The notes under the pieces were generated by a model. That model was not told where the DNA came from. It saw only the letters and a list, made by a program, of their open reading frames with translations, and did no database searches. The position numbers and the translations under genes are program-made. From positions 68,665-132,664 of the forward strand of contig CAUDCW010000007.1 of the NCBI GenBank assembly GCA_958448165.1: 64,000 nt of DNA. The letters are read 5' to 3'. Origin of the DNA: an uncultured Oscillospiraceae bacterium (GTDB taxonomy: Bacteria > Bacillota > Clostridia > Oscillospirales > Acutalibacteraceae). Each line of letters begins with the position of its first letter. Position 1 is the stretch's first letter. Positions 62,881-64,000 of this stretch are shown here, in pieces.

Positions 62881-63858
62881 ATGAAGATAGGCAATGTTGT
62901 AATAAAGGGAAATGCTGCTCTTGCGCCCATGGCAGGGGTTGCAGACCGGGCGTTCAGAGAAATCTGCACCGACTTCGGCGCATCTTATGTTGTGACCGAA
63001 ATGGTAAGCTCAAAGGGAATTTCTTATAACAGCGAAAAATCGGCTCAGCTTATGGTGGTCGAGAATTCGCCTTGCCCCGCGGCTGTCCAGCTTTTCGGTG
63101 ACGAGCCGGATACGGTTGCGTATGCGGCTAAATTTGCATTGCAGTATTCGCCTGATATTATAGACATAAATATGGGGTGTCCTGCACCCAAAATAAGCGG
63201 CAACGGCAGTGGGTGCGCTCTTATGAAAAACCCGAAGCTTTGCGGTGAGATTGTGTCGGCAGTGAAGAAAGCTGTTGATATTCCGGTTACTGTAAAAATC
63301 CGCAAGGGTTGGGACAATGACAGTGTCAATGCGCTTGAGGTTGCAAAATACTGTGAGGATAACGGCGCCGCCGCCCTGACGATTCACGGAAGAACAAGAG
63401 AGCAGTTTTACAGCGGCAACGCCGACTGGGATATAATCGCAGAGGTAAAATCTGCCCTCAGTATCCCCGTAATAGGAAACGGCGACATTGTTGACGCAAA
63501 AAGTGCTGCGGCAATGTATGAGCAGACGAACTGCGATTACATTATGGTCGGCAGAGGAGCACTCGGCAATCCGTGGATTTTCAGGCAGATTAACGCATGG
63601 TTTGACAGAGATACTTTTATAGTGCCGCCGTCAATAGATGAACGGCTCTCGGTTATGTATCGCCACATCAGGCTTGCCTGCGAGTACAAGGGCGAGCGTA
63701 TAGGTATAAGAGAGGCGAGAAAGCATATAGCGTGGTATCTCAAGGGATTCCACGGTGCTGCTGCGTTTCGCGGCGAATCCGGCAGGGTGAACACGCTTGA
63801 AGACGTAGAAAAGCTCATTTACAGGGTTCGTTCCGAGGCACTTAAGCACGGATTATAA
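62881..63858 (+). CDS. dusB: tRNA-dihydrouridine synthase
   Basis: A FMN flavoenzyme that reduces uridines in tRNA D-loops. The 325-residue protein has the TIM-barrel landmarks LAPMAGVADRAFRE, DINMGCPAPKISGNGSGCALM (catalytic Cys), IHGRTREQFYSG, GNGDI and VGRGALGNPWIF. The C-terminal helical domain carries REARKHIAWYLKG. This is the DusB branch common in Firmicutes. The ATG follows GGGGAG. It probably shares a transcript with the upstream membrane-protein gene. Confidence 0.95.
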   Translation: MKIGNVVIKGNAALAPMAGVADRAFREICTDFGASYVVTEMVSSKGISYNSEKSAQLMVVENSPCPAAVQLFGDEPDTVAYAAKFALQYSPDIIDINMGCPAPKISGNGSGCALMKNPKLCGEIVSAVKKAVDIPVTVKIRKGWDNDSVNALEVAKYCEDNGAAALTIHGRTREQFYSGNADWDIIAEVKSALSIPVIGNGDIVDAKSAAAMYEQTNCDYIMVGRGALGNPWIFRQINAWFDRDTFIVPPSIDERLSVMYRHIRLACEYKGERIGIREARKHIAWYLKGFHGAAAFRGESGRVNTLEDVEKLIYRVRSEALKHGL

Positions 63859-63929
63859 AATAAAAACATTATCTGATGTGGAGCATATTCTGAAAATACG
63901 GTAAAAATAAAAAAATATTGAAAAAACCC

Positions 63930-63958
63930 TTGACAACCAAGAGCCAAGTTGATATAAT
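63930..63958 (+). promoter_or_regulatory. Strong promoter reading out of the window
   Basis: An exact TTGACA (63930-63935), a 17-base spacer and an exact TATAAT (63953-63958). The gene it drives starts beyond position 64000. Confidence 0.85.
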
Positions 63959-64000
63959 AGTGAAGCTGTCGCAAGAGAGCGAAGAAAAGTCTTGAAAAAA

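Overview
The window looks like a chromosomal segment of a low-to-mid GC, spore-lineage Firmicute, most likely a gut clostridium of the Oscillospiraceae/Ruminococcaceae type. The family is inferred; class Clostridia is better supported. Support comes from three T-box leaders upstream of amino-acid genes, the dnaG-rpoD pair, zinc-type L31, SpoVAC, a SipW-type signal peptidase with cognate exported proteins, class B sortases, strong AGGAGG-type ribosome binding sites, and many TTGACA-17-TATAAT promoters. I recognised no rRNA, tRNA, CRISPR array, phage or transposase gene.

Layout. 1-5.2 kb: the end of a glycosyltransferase, then on the minus strand leuA with a leucine T-box and pyk, separated by a gene-free, hairpin-rich 0.5 kb. 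5.2-10.8 kb: rpmE, a YigZ-family protein, dgt, a decorated-hairpin repeat, then dnaG-rpoD and a small zincin. 10.8-14.1 kb: a T-box with a UGG (Trp) specifier controlling a substrate-binding protein, permease and ATPase (trpXYZ type). 14.2-24.7 kb: the most distinctive region. It holds a SipW-type signal peptidase, three large paralogous SipW-dependent (BsaA/TasA-like) proteins with beta-helix-like C-terminal halves, a shorter fourth relative, then a pilin-like isopeptide protein, a class B sortase lacking the expected catalytic Arg, and a small DivIVA-like protein. 24.7-27.6 kb: a MITE-like repeat, a FeoA-FeoB fusion and a 47-residue Cys-rich FeoB-associated protein. 27.8-37.5 kb: a nucleotide-sugar dehydratase, glmS, a Pr6Pr-type membrane protein, then cysteine desulfurase-thiI, a 734-residue multidomain class B sortase and a small MoaB/CinA-like protein.

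37.6-46 kb: a luxE-luxC fatty-acyl reductase pair without luciferase genes, a second copy of the MITE-like repeat, an isoleucine T-box with ilvB-cimA, citrate synthase and a lone spoVAC. 46-62 kb: rpoBC and the rpsL-rpsG-fusA-tuf cluster, separated by a phosphotransferase-like gene and an XRE-AbrB regulator/ABC exporter operon. 62-64 kb: a CmpB-type membrane protein, dusB, and a strong promoter pointing out of the window.

Functionally the segment mixes core information processing (primase, sigma A, RNA polymerase, EF-G, EF-Tu, S7, S12, L31) with branched-chain amino-acid synthesis under tRNA-sensing control: leuA by Leu, ilvB-cimA by Ile (the citramalate route to 2-oxobutyrate), and a transporter by Trp. 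Two surface-assembly loci carry unusual sortases. The intergenic regions carry at least three kinds of repeat: a MITE-like pair, GCCGCTTGCGGCGA-type decorated hairpins, and long perfect palindromes. All calls are from reading the sequence and translations; no database search was run.
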